This document shows positions 55,844 to 64,000 of a stretch of 64,000 nucleotides of DNA, in pieces. Position 1 is the stretch's first letter; the number at the start of each line of letters is the position of its first letter. The notes beneath the pieces are model-generated. The model did no database searches. It worked only from the letters and a program-made list of their open reading frames with translations, and was not told the origin of the DNA. The DNA is from JANNNF01 sp963772935. GTDB taxonomy: Bacteria > Pseudomonadota > Alphaproteobacteria > Rhodobacterales > Rhodobacteraceae. The stretch spans positions 372,001 through 436,000 of the forward strand of contig CAVYZK010000008.1 in NCBI GenBank assembly GCA_963772935.1, written 5' to 3'. The translations under genes were made by a program, and so were the position numbers.

Positions 55844-57943
55844 ATGACCAAAACCACCGGGGCCCGGCTTGAAAACCTGTGGGATGATGCCCGCGCGAGG
55901 GATATGTCCGAGTCAGAAAAACTGCTGTACCGATCCAACCTGCTGGGGTCGGACAAGCGCATCACCAATTATGGCGGCGGCAATACCTCGGCCAAGGTGA
56001 TGGAGCGTGATCCTCTGACGGGCGCTGCTGTCGAGGTGCTTTGGGTCAAAGGATCGGGCGGCGATGTGGGGTCCATCAAGATGGACGGCTTCGCCACCCT
56101 GTATATGGACAAATTGCAAAGCCTGAAGGGCATCTACCGTGGCCTTGCGTTCGAGGATGAAATGGTCGGCCACCTGCCGCATTGCACCTTCAACCTGAAC
56201 ACCCGCGCCGCCAGCATCGACACCCCCCTGCACGCCTATGTGCCCCGCAAACACGTCGATCACATGCACCCCGACGCGATCATCGCCATCGCGGCCTCGG
56301 TCAATTCGCGGGAACTGACGCAGCAGATTTTCGGCGATGATATCGGCTGGCTGCCGTGGAAAAAACCGGGGTTTGAGCTGGGCCTGTGGCTGGGTGATTT
56401 CTGCGCCAAGAACCCGAACGCCAAGGGGTTGATCCTTGAATCCCACGGGCTGTTCACCTGGGATGATGACGCCAAGGCCTGCTACGAGTTGACAGTGGCG
56501 ACCATCCAGAAGGCGATGGATTGGTTCAGTGCGGAAACCGCTGGCAAGACCATCTTTGGCGGTGCCGTCCACACCGCGCTGGAGGCCAGCGACCGCCGCG
56601 CCGTCGCCGCCCGCCTGATGCCCGCGATTCGAGGCATGATCTCGGATGCCAACCGGATGGTCGGCCATTTCGATGATCAACCGGCGGTGCTGGAATTTGT
56701 GAACTCGGCCAAGCTGGCCCCCTTGGCCGCCCTTGGCACCTCTTGCCCCGACCATTTCCTGCGCACCAAGATCTGCCCGCTGGTGGTGGGCTTCACTCCC
56801 GCCACGCCCGATGTGGACGCCACTTTGGCCCAACTGTCCGGCCAGATCGCCGCCTACCGCGACGATTACGCCGCCTACTACAACCGCTGCAAACACCCCG
56901 ACAGCCCGCCCCTGCGCGACCCGAACGCCGTGGTCTATCTGATCCCCGGTGTGGGCATGATCACCTTCGCCAAGGACAAGGCCACCGCCCGCATCTCGGG
57001 CGAGTTTTATGTGAACGCCATCAACGTGATGCGCGGCGCAGATACGGTGTCCACCTATTGCGGCCTGCCCGAGCAAGAGGCGTTCGACATCGAATACTGG
57101 CTGCTGGAGGAAGCGAAACTGGCGCGGATGCCCAAGCCCAAATCGCTGGCAGGGCAAGTGGCCTTTGTCACCGGGGGGGCGGGTGGCATCGGATCTGCCA
57201 CCGCCGAACGCCTGCTGCGCGAAGGGGCCTGCGTCATGCTGGCGGATATTGACGAAGGCGCGCTTGCCACCGTCGCCGCCGACCTTGCCAAACGCCATGG
57301 CGCCGACGTGGTGCGCACCGTGCAGATGAACGTGACGGATGAGGCGGCGGTCATTGCGGCCTACGCCCACACGGCGGTGGAATTCGGCGGCGTTGATATT
57401 CTGGTGTCAAACGCCGGGATCGCGTCGTCGGCCCCGATCGAATCCACCAGCCTCGCGCTGTGGAACAAGAACATGGACATCCTGTCCACCGGCTATTTCC
57501 TTGTCTCGCGCGAGGCGTTCCGCCTGCTGCGCGCCCAAGGCCTGCCGGGGTCGGTGATCTTTGTGGCCTCGAAAAACGGCCTTGCCGCCAGCCCCAATGC
57601 CGCCGCCTATTGCACCGCCAAGGCCGCCGAAATTCACCTCGCCCGCTGCCTGGCGCTGGAAGGGGCCGAGGCGGGCATCCGCGTCAATGTGGTCAACCCC
57701 GATGCCGTGTTGAAAGGATCGAAGATCTGGTCCGGCGATTGGCTCGACCAACGCGCCAGCACCTACAAGACCGACAAGGACGGGCTGGAGGAGATGTACC
57801 GCCAGCGCAGCATGCTGAAGCGGTCGGTCTTCCCCGAGGATATCGCCGAAGGCATCTACTTCTTTGCCTCCGACCTTTCGGCCAAATCGACGGGCAATAT
57901 CCTGAACGTCGATGCGGGCAATGTTCAGGCGTTCACGAGGTAG
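55844..57943 (+). CDS. rhaD: Bifunctional rhamnulose-1-phosphate aldolase / lactaldehyde dehydrogenase
   Basis: Cleaves L-rhamnulose 1-phosphate and, with its second domain, oxidises L-lactaldehyde. The 699-residue protein has an N-terminal class II aldolase domain (zinc ligands in HVDHMHPDAIIAIAA; LESHGLFTW) to about residue 435. A C-terminal short-chain dehydrogenase follows (VTGGAGGIG, NAGIASS, catalytic YCTAK). The ATG at 55844 has GGGAGG upstream. It is divergent from rhaR and followed directly by rhaI. Confidence 0.95.
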   Translation: MTKTTGARLENLWDDARARDMSESEKLLYRSNLLGSDKRITNYGGGNTSAKVMERDPLTGAAVEVLWVKGSGGDVGSIKMDGFATLYMDKLQSLKGIYRGLAFEDEMVGHLPHCTFNLNTRAASIDTPLHAYVPRKHVDHMHPDAIIAIAASVNSRELTQQIFGDDIGWLPWKKPGFELGLWLGDFCAKNPNAKGLILESHGLFTWDDDAKACYELTVATIQKAMDWFSAETAGKTIFGGAVHTALEASDRRAVAARLMPAIRGMISDANRMVGHFDDQPAVLEFVNSAKLAPLAALGTSCPDHFLRTKICPLVVGFTPATPDVDATLAQLSGQIAAYRDDYAAYYNRCKHPDSPPLRDPNAVVYLIPGVGMITFAKDKATARISGEFYVNAINVMRGADTVSTYCGLPEQEAFDIEYWLLEEAKLARMPKPKSLAGQVAFVTGGAGGIGSATAERLLREGACVMLADIDEGALATVAADLAKRHGADVVRTVQMNVTDEAAVIAAYAHTAVEFGGVDILVSNAGIASSAPIESTSLALWNKNMDILSTGYFLVSREAFRLLRAQGLPGSVIFVASKNGLAASPNAAAYCTAKAAEIHLARCLALEGAEAGIRVNVVNPDAVLKGSKIWSGDWLDQRASTYKTDKDGLEEMYRQRSMLKRSVFPEDIAEGIYFFASDLSAKSTGNILNVDAGNVQAFTR

Positions 57944-57946
57944 ATG

Positions 57947-59224
57947 ATGATAGACCCCATCCTGATCGCGGCGGAAAACGCCAAGCTGGCCGCCAACCTT
58001 GCCAGCGATTACAACGCCTTGGGCGAACGCCTCGCCCGTCGCGGCATCGACATTGCGGCCATCAAGGCCCGCGTGGCCACTTTCGGCGTCGCGGTCCCCT
58101 CCTGGGGCGTCGGCACCGGCGGCACCCGCTTTGCCCGCTTTCCCGGCGCGGGCGAACCCCGCCACATCTTTGACAAGCTGGAAGATTGCGCCGTCATCCA
58201 CACCCTGACCCGCGCCACCCCCACGGTGTCGCTGCACATCCCATGGGACAAGGCCCCCGCCGCCGACCTGAACGCCAAGGCCGCAGCCTTGGGGCTGGGG
58301 TTCGATGTGATGAACTCCAACACCTTTCAGGACCAGCCGCAGCAGCGCCTGTCCTACAAACACGGCTCGCTCAGTCCCATGCCGACAAAGCCACCCGCCA
58401 GCAGGCCATCGACCACAACCTTGAGTGTATCGAAATCGGCGCGGACTTGGGCTCCAAGGCCCTGACCGTCTGGATCGGCGATGGATCGAACTTCCCCGGC
58501 CAGCAGGATTTCACCCGCCAGTTCGACCGCTATCTGGACAGCCTGCAAGCCATCTACCAGGGCCTGCCGGATGACTGGCAGTTGTTCACCGAACACAAGA
58601 TGTACGAACCCGCCTTCTATTCCACCGTCGTGCAGGACTGGGGCACCAACTACCTGATCGCCACCGAACTGGGGCCAAAGGCCAAATGTCTGGTCGATCT
58701 GGGCCACCACGCGCCCAACGTGAACATCGAACAGATCGTCGCCCGCCTGATCCGCTTTGGCAAACTCGGCGGCTTCCACTTCAACGACAGCAAATATGGC
58801 GACGACGATCTGGATACCGGGTCCATCGACCCCTACCGTCTGTTCCTCGTGTTCAACGAGTTGGTGGAGCACGAGGATACCCCCGGCTTCCACCCCGCCC
58901 ATATGCTGGACCAGTCGCATAACGTCACCGACCCGATCGAAAGCCTGATGATGTCCGCGATGGAGGTGCAGCGCGCCTATGCCTGCGCGAGCCTTGTGGA
59001 CCGTGTCGCCCTGCGGGCAGCACAGGACGCGAATGATGCCCTCGCCGCGACCACGCATCCTGAAAACCGCCTTCCGAACCGATGTGGAACCGATCCTCGC
59101 CATGGCGCGGGCCGATCAAGGCGGCGCGATCGACCCGGTCGCCGCCTACCGCAGCGCAGGTTACCGCGCCAAGGTCTCGGCCATCCGCCCCGCCGTCACC
59201 GGCCAAGGCGGCGGCATCGTCTGA
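57947..59224 (+). CDS. rhaI: L-rhamnose isomerase (two frameshifts)
   Basis: Converts L-rhamnose to L-rhamnulose; it belongs to the alphaproteobacterial RhaI type, distinct from E. coli RhaA. Motifs: VSLHIPWDKA, ALTVWIGDGSNFPGQQDF, FTEHKMYEPAFYST and DLGHHAPNVNIEQIVARL, including metal-binding residues. The frame breaks near 58376-58378 (one C apparently missing) and near 59050 (one base extra); together they give about 425 residues. The ATG at 57947 has GAGG 6 nt upstream; an ATG at 57944 is also possible. It is 3 bp after rhaD. Confidence 0.9.
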
Positions 59225-59234
59225 TAAAACTTGC

Positions 59235-59296
59235 CTAAAATTTGCATCCCCTTTGCATAAATATCCCACGGGGGCGCGGGGGTGTGAAACCCCCGC
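59235..59296 (+). repeat. Intergenic repeat family 1, copy 3
   Basis: Starts CTAAAATTTGCAT and includes TATCCCACGGGGG and the perfect hairpin GCGGGGGT-GTGAA-ACCCCCGC. It lies just after the rhaI stop, between convergent genes, and may terminate rhaDI. Confidence 0.8.
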
Positions 59297-59335
59297 TCCA
59301 ACGCCAGACCAAACCACCCGATACCAGAACAATCG

Positions 59336-59381
59336 CCTCCCCTCCCCCCCGTGGGGAGGGGCTGGGGGTGGGGGGCTACGC
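59336..59381 (+). repeat. Intergenic repeat family 3, copy 3
   Basis: GCCTCCCCTCCCCCCCGTGG followed by GGAGGGGCTGGGGG and GGGCTACGC, nearly identical to copy 1 in opposite orientation. It contains CTCCCC/GGGGAG hairpin halves. It sits between rhaI and galE. Confidence 0.75.
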
Positions 59382-59388
59382 AACAGCG

Positions 59389-60399
59389 TCAGTTCGGCCC
59401 ATACCCCGTTTTTTGCGCCCAAGCCCAGGTATCGCCGATCATCTGCCGCAGGGTCGAATGGGCAGGCTCCCACCCCAATTCCTCACTGGCGCGCACCGAC
59501 CCCGACACCAGCGATGCCGCATCCCCGGCGCGGCGGCCGCCTTCGATGATCGGCACTTCGGCGTTGGTGACGCTGCGCGAATGGTCGATCACCTCGCGCA
59601 CGGAAAATCCGCGACCCGACCCAAGGTTGAACACCCGGCTGCCCTTGCCATCCAGCAACCAGCGCAGACCCAGAACATGCGCGCTGACCAGATCCATCAC
59701 ATGCACATAATCGCGCACACAGGTGCCATCGGGGGTGGGGTAGTCCTGCCCGAACACCGTCAGTGCGGCGCGTCTGCCCGCCACCGCATCCAGCATCAGC
59801 GGGATCAGATGGGTTTCGGGCACATGCTGTTCGCCCAACTCGCCTTCGGGGTCGGCCCCGGCCACGTTGAAATACCTGAAGATCACATGGTTCAGACCGT
59901 GGCTGTGACGGAAATTTTGCAAGATATCTTCAATTGCCCGCTTGGACGCGCCATAGGCGTTGATCGGGCGTTGCGGCGTATCTTCATCCAGCATCACCCC
60001 GTCTTGGTCGCCGTAAGTGGCGCAGGTGGAGGAGAACACGAAATTCCGCACCCCATGCGCCACCGCCGCCTCGATCAGGTTCAGCGACCCGCCCACATTG
60101 ACCCGCCAGTATTTGCCGGGGTCCGACATCGACTCGCCCACCAGCGACAAGGCGGCGAAGTGCATCACCGCCACCGGATTGTGCGCCGCAAAGGCCGCGT
60201 CCAATGCGGCGCGGTCCATCAGGTCGCCTTGCACAAACGGTCCGTATTTCACCGCTTCGCGCCAGCCTGTGTTCAGGTTGTCAAACACCACGGGGGTAAA
60301 GCCTGCGGCACGCAACACCTTGCAGGCATGCGAGCCGATATAGCCCGCCCCGCCCGTCACCAGCACCACTCCGCCTGACTTGTCTGTCGCCTCGGTCAT
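59389..60399 (-). CDS. galE: UDP-glucose 4-epimerase
   Basis: Interconverts UDP-glucose and UDP-galactose for polysaccharides, 336 residues. This is an extended short-chain dehydrogenase with VTGGAGYIGSHACKVL for NAD, FSSTCATYGD, catalytic YGASK (in NAYGASKRAIED) and the RYFNVAGAD segment typical of GalE. Its position 81 bp after the capsule-type exporter permease gene suggests supply of activated sugars for that exporter, but the link is by position only. Confidence 0.95.
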   Translation of the reverse strand: MTEATDKSGGVVLVTGGAGYIGSHACKVLRAAGFTPVVFDNLNTGWREAVKYGPFVQGDLMDRAALDAAFAAHNPVAVMHFAALSLVGESMSDPGKYWRVNVGGSLNLIEAAVAHGVRNFVFSSTCATYGDQDGVMLDEDTPQRPINAYGASKRAIEDILQNFRHSHGLNHVIFRYFNVAGADPEGELGEQHVPETHLIPLMLDAVAGRRAALTVFGQDYPTPDGTCVRDYVHVMDLVSAHVLGLRWLLDGKGSRVFNLGSGRGFSVREVIDHSRSVTNAEVPIIEGGRRAGDAASLVSGSVRASEELGWEPAHSTLRQMIGDTWAWAQKTGYGPN

Positions 60400-60480
60400 T
60401 CACCGCTCCGTTCCAAAACCACTCCCCGGGGTGATACTGGCACAGCGGTGCGGGCACTGAAAGGCCACGCAAACCAAAGG

Positions 60481-61311
60481 TCAGGCTTGCAGCAGGTCGC
60501 GGTGATACCATTTCAACAGCCGCAATCCGACCATGATCAGCACCAGTGACACCCCGAGCACATAGGTGAACGACACGTAATCCCATTGATATGTCGGGTA
60601 AAACCCGGCCCGCATGGTGCCCACGATATGCACCAGCGGGTTAAACCACAGCGGCCCCTGCAATTCCCGGGGCAGATCGGCATAGGTGAACAGGATGCCC
60701 GACATCAGAAACAACGGCCGTGTCGCCACCGCCCAAACCGTTTTCCACACATCAAACTGTGTCATCAGAAACGCGTTCACCATGCCCACGCCAAGCCCGA
60801 ACAGCACCGCCAGCAGATAGCTCATGATGATCAGCGGCAGGTTCGGCACCGAACGGGTATCGACCATCGTCAGGATCGCGGCAAACACGATGTATCCGAC
60901 CATCACTTGCGTCAGCAGCGTCACAATCACCCGCGCGAGGATCGCATCAATGAAACTGACTGCCGGATAGGCCAGCAACTGGCGTGAGAATGCAAATGCC
61001 TGTGCCACCCGGCCCGACAGCGTTGTGAACAAGGTAAACGGCATCAACCCGGTGGCGTAGAACAGCACAAAGCTGGTGCCGATCGACGGTTTTCGGAAAT
61101 ACAGCGAAAAGACGAAGGCCAGGATAGCGATGCTCGCCAGCGGCTCTACCACCGCCCAGACGTATCCGCCCGGCGAGCGGCCATAGCTCGTGGCCATTTC
61201 CCGCATCATCAACGCCACGATGGATCGCACGCTGGCGAACCGTCGGCGCACACCCCGCGCGGGGGCTTGGGCTGCGGCGAATGGTGCTGAAGGTGGGGTG
61301 TCGTCAGTCAT
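60481..61311 (-). CDS. kpsM: Capsule-type polysaccharide export permease (KpsM-like)
   Basis: An ABC-2 type membrane subunit, 276 residues with six membrane segments, matching KpsM/BexB of group 2 capsule export. The MREMATSYGRSPGGYVWAVVEP region and RQLLAYPAVSFIDAILAR are typical for the family. The start is ATG 61311 (MTDDTPPSAPF). Its ATPase gene (KpsT-like) lies 2.6 kb away on the opposite strand, with the KpsE-like gene between, which is an unusual split arrangement. Confidence 0.85.
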   Translation of the reverse strand: MTDDTPPSAPFAAAQAPARGVRRRFASVRSIVALMMREMATSYGRSPGGYVWAVVEPLASIAILAFVFSLYFRKPSIGTSFVLFYATGLMPFTLFTTLSGRVAQAFAFSRQLLAYPAVSFIDAILARVIVTLLTQVMVGYIVFAAILTMVDTRSVPNLPLIIMSYLLAVLFGLGVGMVNAFLMTQFDVWKTVWAVATRPLFLMSGILFTYADLPRELQGPLWFNPLVHIVGTMRAGFYPTYQWDYVSFTYVLGVSLVLIMVGLRLLKWYHRDLLQA

Positions 61312-61482
61312 TGCGGCGCAACTGCCCTGTCTGGATACACGAAAGCGGGACGGGCGGCCAAAAGCCACAGTCCGCCTATACACAGCCCTAGCGGTGGAGA
61401 CCTGTGTTGTCCACTGGCCCTTTGTTGCGGAAAGCTGTAGCAATTGTGCATAAATCGCAACTGCCAGACCCGGAATGACCCA

Positions 61483-63058
61483 TTGACCGTTCCCCAACCA
61501 CAGGCGCCCCTGCCCACATCTGCGGATGACCCGTTGCCTGCACCTGCCAGTCTTGCCGATGAAAAGGTGGCAGCCGCCTTGATGCGGGCGGTTGCGCATG
61601 ATCCTGATGCCGTGGCCCGCCTGCGCGCCGAGGCACAAGCCGCCCGCCGCGCCGCGCGGCGCGATGCGACCGCGACCGGGCATGACGACCTGGCGGACCA
61701 TCACGACGCCGAAGCGACCGCCCCAGAGGCAACGGCCCACGATCAGCCTGCCGCGCAAGAGGTGGCCGAAGGCGATGTGGTCACGCCCACCGGACAACAT
61801 GCCGGACCAAGCCCTGGACAACGCGCCCCACACCCTGCCCGATCCGGTCACCGTGCCGGATATTCCGGCCCCTGCGCCTGCACGCATCATCCCGCCCAGA
61901 CCTGCGCCACAACCTGCCCGCGCGTCGCAGCAGTTTCGCCCGACCGTCAGCCCCAGCACGATGAAGCGGCGGCACTATGGGCTGGTGCTGTCATTCTTGC
62001 TGTTTGTCGTCGCCCCTGTGGCAATCTCGGGCTGGTATCTGTGGACCCGTGCTGCAGATCAGTATGCGTCCTACGTCGGGTTCTCGGTCCAGAAGGAAGA
62101 CACCGACCCCGCCGTGGCCCTGCTTGGCGGCATCAGCAGTCTGGTCACCTCCTCCAGTTCTGACACCGACATCTTGTACGAATACATGTACAGCCAGTCG
62201 CTTGTCGGCGAAATTGATGCGGAACTGAACCTGCGCGCCCTGTGGTCCAAGCCCGAAAATGACCCGGTGTTCAGCTATCATCCCCCCGGCACGATCGAGG
62301 ATCTGACCGATCACTGGGCCGATATGGTCAAGGTGTTCTACGACAGCAACACCCGGTTGATCGAACTGCGCGTGCTGGCATTTGACCCAAAGGATGCACA
62401 GGCCATTGCCACGGCGGTCTATGAAAAGTCGTCCGCGATGGTCAACAAGCTGGCCGAGACATCGCGCGATGATGCCGTCCGCTATGCCAAAGAGGAACTG
62501 GAGGTGGAACAGGCCCGCCTGCGTGTGGCGCGCACGGCTGTGACCGCCTATCGCAATCTGAACCGGATGGTGGACCCGTCGGCGGATGTGGCGTCGCAAA
62601 GCGGGCTGTTGGGCAATCTGCAAACCCAACTGGCCGAGGCATTGATCGAGTTGGATACCCTGCGCCTGTCCGCCCAACAGAACGACCCGCGCATTTTGCC
62701 TGCGGAACGCAAGGTGAAGGTGATCGAAGATCGGATCGACGCCGAACGCAGCAAACTGGGCAGTGGCACCGGTCAGGATGCGGCGGCCTATGCCGATCTG
62801 GTCGCCGAATATGAAGGCCTTTCCGCCGACCGCGAATTTGCCGAAAGCGCCTATAGCGCCGCCCGCGCGGCCTATGACGCGGCGCAGGCCGAGGCGCGGC
62901 GTCAGGGGCGCTATCTGGCGGCCCACATCTCGCCCACACTGGCGCAGGCCTCGCGTTTTCCGGATCGCCCGGTTTTGTTGGGGTTGGTTGCGCTGTTTGC
63001 CTTTGCCCTGTGGTCGATTGTGGCGCTGCTGTATTACTCGCTGCGCGACCGGCGGTGA
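61483..63058 (+). CDS. kpsE: KpsE-like capsule export inner-membrane protein (probable frameshift)
   Basis: The adaptor linking the capsule transporter to the outer membrane. The well-supported part (from about 61800) has a membrane segment after KRRHYGLVLSFLLFVV, a long periplasmic coiled coil (about 250 residues) and a C-terminal membrane segment with LYYSLRDRR. An Ala/Pro-rich N-terminal region appears in another frame from TTG 61483 to about 61790, joined by an extra base near 61790; total about 524 residues. The exact start is uncertain, and ATG 61592 in the later frame is an alternative. Confidence 0.7.
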
Positions 63059-63065
63059 TCCGGGC

Positions 63066-63722
63066 ATGATCCGGCTGGTTAATCTGTCAAAAAGCTATTT
63101 CACCGGCGGGGTGAAGAAAACCGTGCTGGAAAATGTCACGCTGACATTCCCGCCGGGACGGGCTGTTGCTTTGCTGGGGCGAAACGGGGCGGGGAAATCC
63201 ACGCTGCTGAAGATGATCTCTGGCACCCTGGCGCCGACTGCGGGCCGGATTGATGTGACGGGGTCCATCTCCTGGCCTGTGGGGTTCATGGGGTCGTTTC
63301 ACCCAGACCTGACCGGCGCGCAAAACACCCGCTTTGTCGCCCGCGTTTACGGGGTAGACAGTGATGAGCTATGCGATTTCGCCAGCGATTTTGCCCAGCT
63401 TGGCCGCCAGTTTCATCTGCCCTTCCGCACCTATTCCACCGGCATGCGGTCGCGTCTGGCCTTTGGCGTGTCGATGGGCATCGCGTTTGACACCTATCTG
63501 GTGGACGAAGTGACCGCCGCAGGCGATGCAAGTTTCAAGGAACGCAGCTCTGCCTTGTTTCGCCAAAGAATGGCAAGTGCGGGGGCGGTGATGGTCAGCC
63601 ACTCGATGGGGCAGGTCCGCGAATTGTGCAATGCGGCCTGCGTGCTGGACCGTGGCGATATCCAGTGGTTCGAGGACGTGGAAGAGGCGATTGCCTATCA
63701 CGAACGCAATCTGCTGGGATAG
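63066..63722 (+). CDS. kpsT: Capsule-type polysaccharide export ATPase (KpsT-like)
   Basis: The ATPase of the exporter, 218 residues. Walker A LLGRNGAGKSTLL, the short RTYSTGMRSRLAFG signature region (typical of KpsT/BexA, in place of LSGGQ) and YLVDEVTAAGD as Walker B/D-loop. The short length and this signature separate it from importer ATPases. It starts 7 bp after the kpsE stop, so the two are co-transcribed and work with KpsM. Confidence 0.92.
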   Translation: MIRLVNLSKSYFTGGVKKTVLENVTLTFPPGRAVALLGRNGAGKSTLLKMISGTLAPTAGRIDVTGSISWPVGFMGSFHPDLTGAQNTRFVARVYGVDSDELCDFASDFAQLGRQFHLPFRTYSTGMRSRLAFGVSMGIAFDTYLVDEVTAAGDASFKERSSALFRQRMASAGAVMVSHSMGQVRELCNAACVLDRGDIQWFEDVEEAIAYHERNLLG

Positions 63723-63734
63723 CCCGCAGGGGCA

Positions 63735-64000
63735 TCAGTACAGAAACATCAGCGTTTCCAGCAACGCAGTGTCGATGATGCCTTCGATCCGCAGGCTGTG
63801 CCCTTCGCCAAAATTCAGCACCAGTGCCCCGCCCTGCCGGTCTGCCATATCTGCCAGTTCGGCGACAGTGCGCCCTGCTGCGATGGCATCGTCAATGCCA
63901 ATGCGGTCCTGGGCTGCCACGAACCCGGCGATCCGGTCAGCCCCGCTGCCATAACGGAACACATCTGCCCCCGCGCCTCCGGCCAAGGTGTCATTGCCGG
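63735..64000 (-). CDS. RTX calcium-binding repeat protein, partial (C-terminus)
   Basis: Only the C-terminal 87 codons are in the window; the 5' part is beyond 64000. GNDTLAGGAGADVFRYGSG is the RTX nonapeptide repeat signature (GGxGxD), followed by a typical C-terminal domain. Such proteins leave the cell by type I secretion and bind calcium. It is convergent with kpsT. Whether it is an enzyme or an adhesin depends on the missing part. Confidence 0.85.
   Translation of the reverse strand, partial: GNDTLAGGAGADVFRYGSGADRIAGFVAAQDRIGIDDAIAAGRTVAELADMADRQGGALVLNFGEGHSLRIEGIIDTALLETLMFLY

Overview
The window is a high-GC (about two thirds G+C) chromosomal segment from an alphaproteobacterium, almost certainly Rhodobacteraceae (Rhodobacterales). 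Three things point there: the aroA-cmk...rpsA-ihfB-lapA-trpF block, an alphaproteobacterial glycerol ABC operon (glpD-glpS-glpT-glpP-glpQ-DUF2160-glpV), and a Rhizobium/Rhodobacter-style rhamnose locus (rhaDI divergent from rhaRSTPQUK). I see no rRNA, tRNA, CRISPR array, intact insertion sequence or phage.

Layout. 1-0.5 kb: end of an antitoxin gene and its PIN-domain VapC toxin. 0.5-7.7 kb (minus strand): aroA, cmk, a nitroreductase and a SUKH-like gene wedged in before rpsA, then ihfB, lapA, trpF. 7.8-17.4 kb: two MBL-fold hydrolases, trmB, an RhlE-type DEAD helicase, a small probable DNA-binding protein, tdk, an EamA transporter, a degenerate M48-like membrane protein and a SPOR-domain protein. 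17.5-22 kb: a tight nucleoside-salvage operon cdd-deoA-deoB-add-upp. 22-33 kb: a cupin protein, malic enzyme maeB, prpE, an HPt protein with a sigma-54 response regulator, nadK, glyA. 32.8-34.9 kb: a YiaA-like protein and a PspA-like protein next to a TetR regulator, with four copies of one palindromic operator. 35-37 kb: an esterase and a glycosyltransferase. 37.4-48.6 kb: glycerol uptake and catabolism, ending in glpK and an iron-dependent alcohol dehydrogenase. 48.7-59.2 kb: L-rhamnose uptake and catabolism with a DeoR-type regulator. 59.4-64 kb: galE, a capsule-type polysaccharide exporter (KpsM/KpsE/KpsT-like) and the end of an RTX repeat protein.

How the genes work together. Glycerol enters through GlpSTPQV, is phosphorylated by GlpK and oxidised by GlpD. 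Rhamnose enters through RhaSTPQ, is processed by RhaU, RhaI and RhaK, and is cleaved and oxidised by the bifunctional RhaD. RhaR probably controls both rha transcripts from two opposed arrays of 10-bp-phased half-sites in the shared promoter region. The salvage operon recycles nucleosides into bases, pentose phosphates and UMP.

About twenty single-base frameshifts interrupt genes whose downstream frames are otherwise intact, including aroA, add, deoB, glpT, glpQ, glpK and most rha genes. Several lie in homopolymers. I read these mainly as assembly errors and annotate such genes over their full span. The most interesting non-coding signals are the RhaR half-site arrays, the TetR operator set, a possible switching RNA structure upstream of tdk, a 30-bp hairpin-bearing tandem repeat between cmk and the nitroreductase gene, and three families of intergenic repeat. 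I found no clearly new multi-gene system. The closest protein-level oddity is that the two glycerol ABC ATPases carry complementary motif losses.
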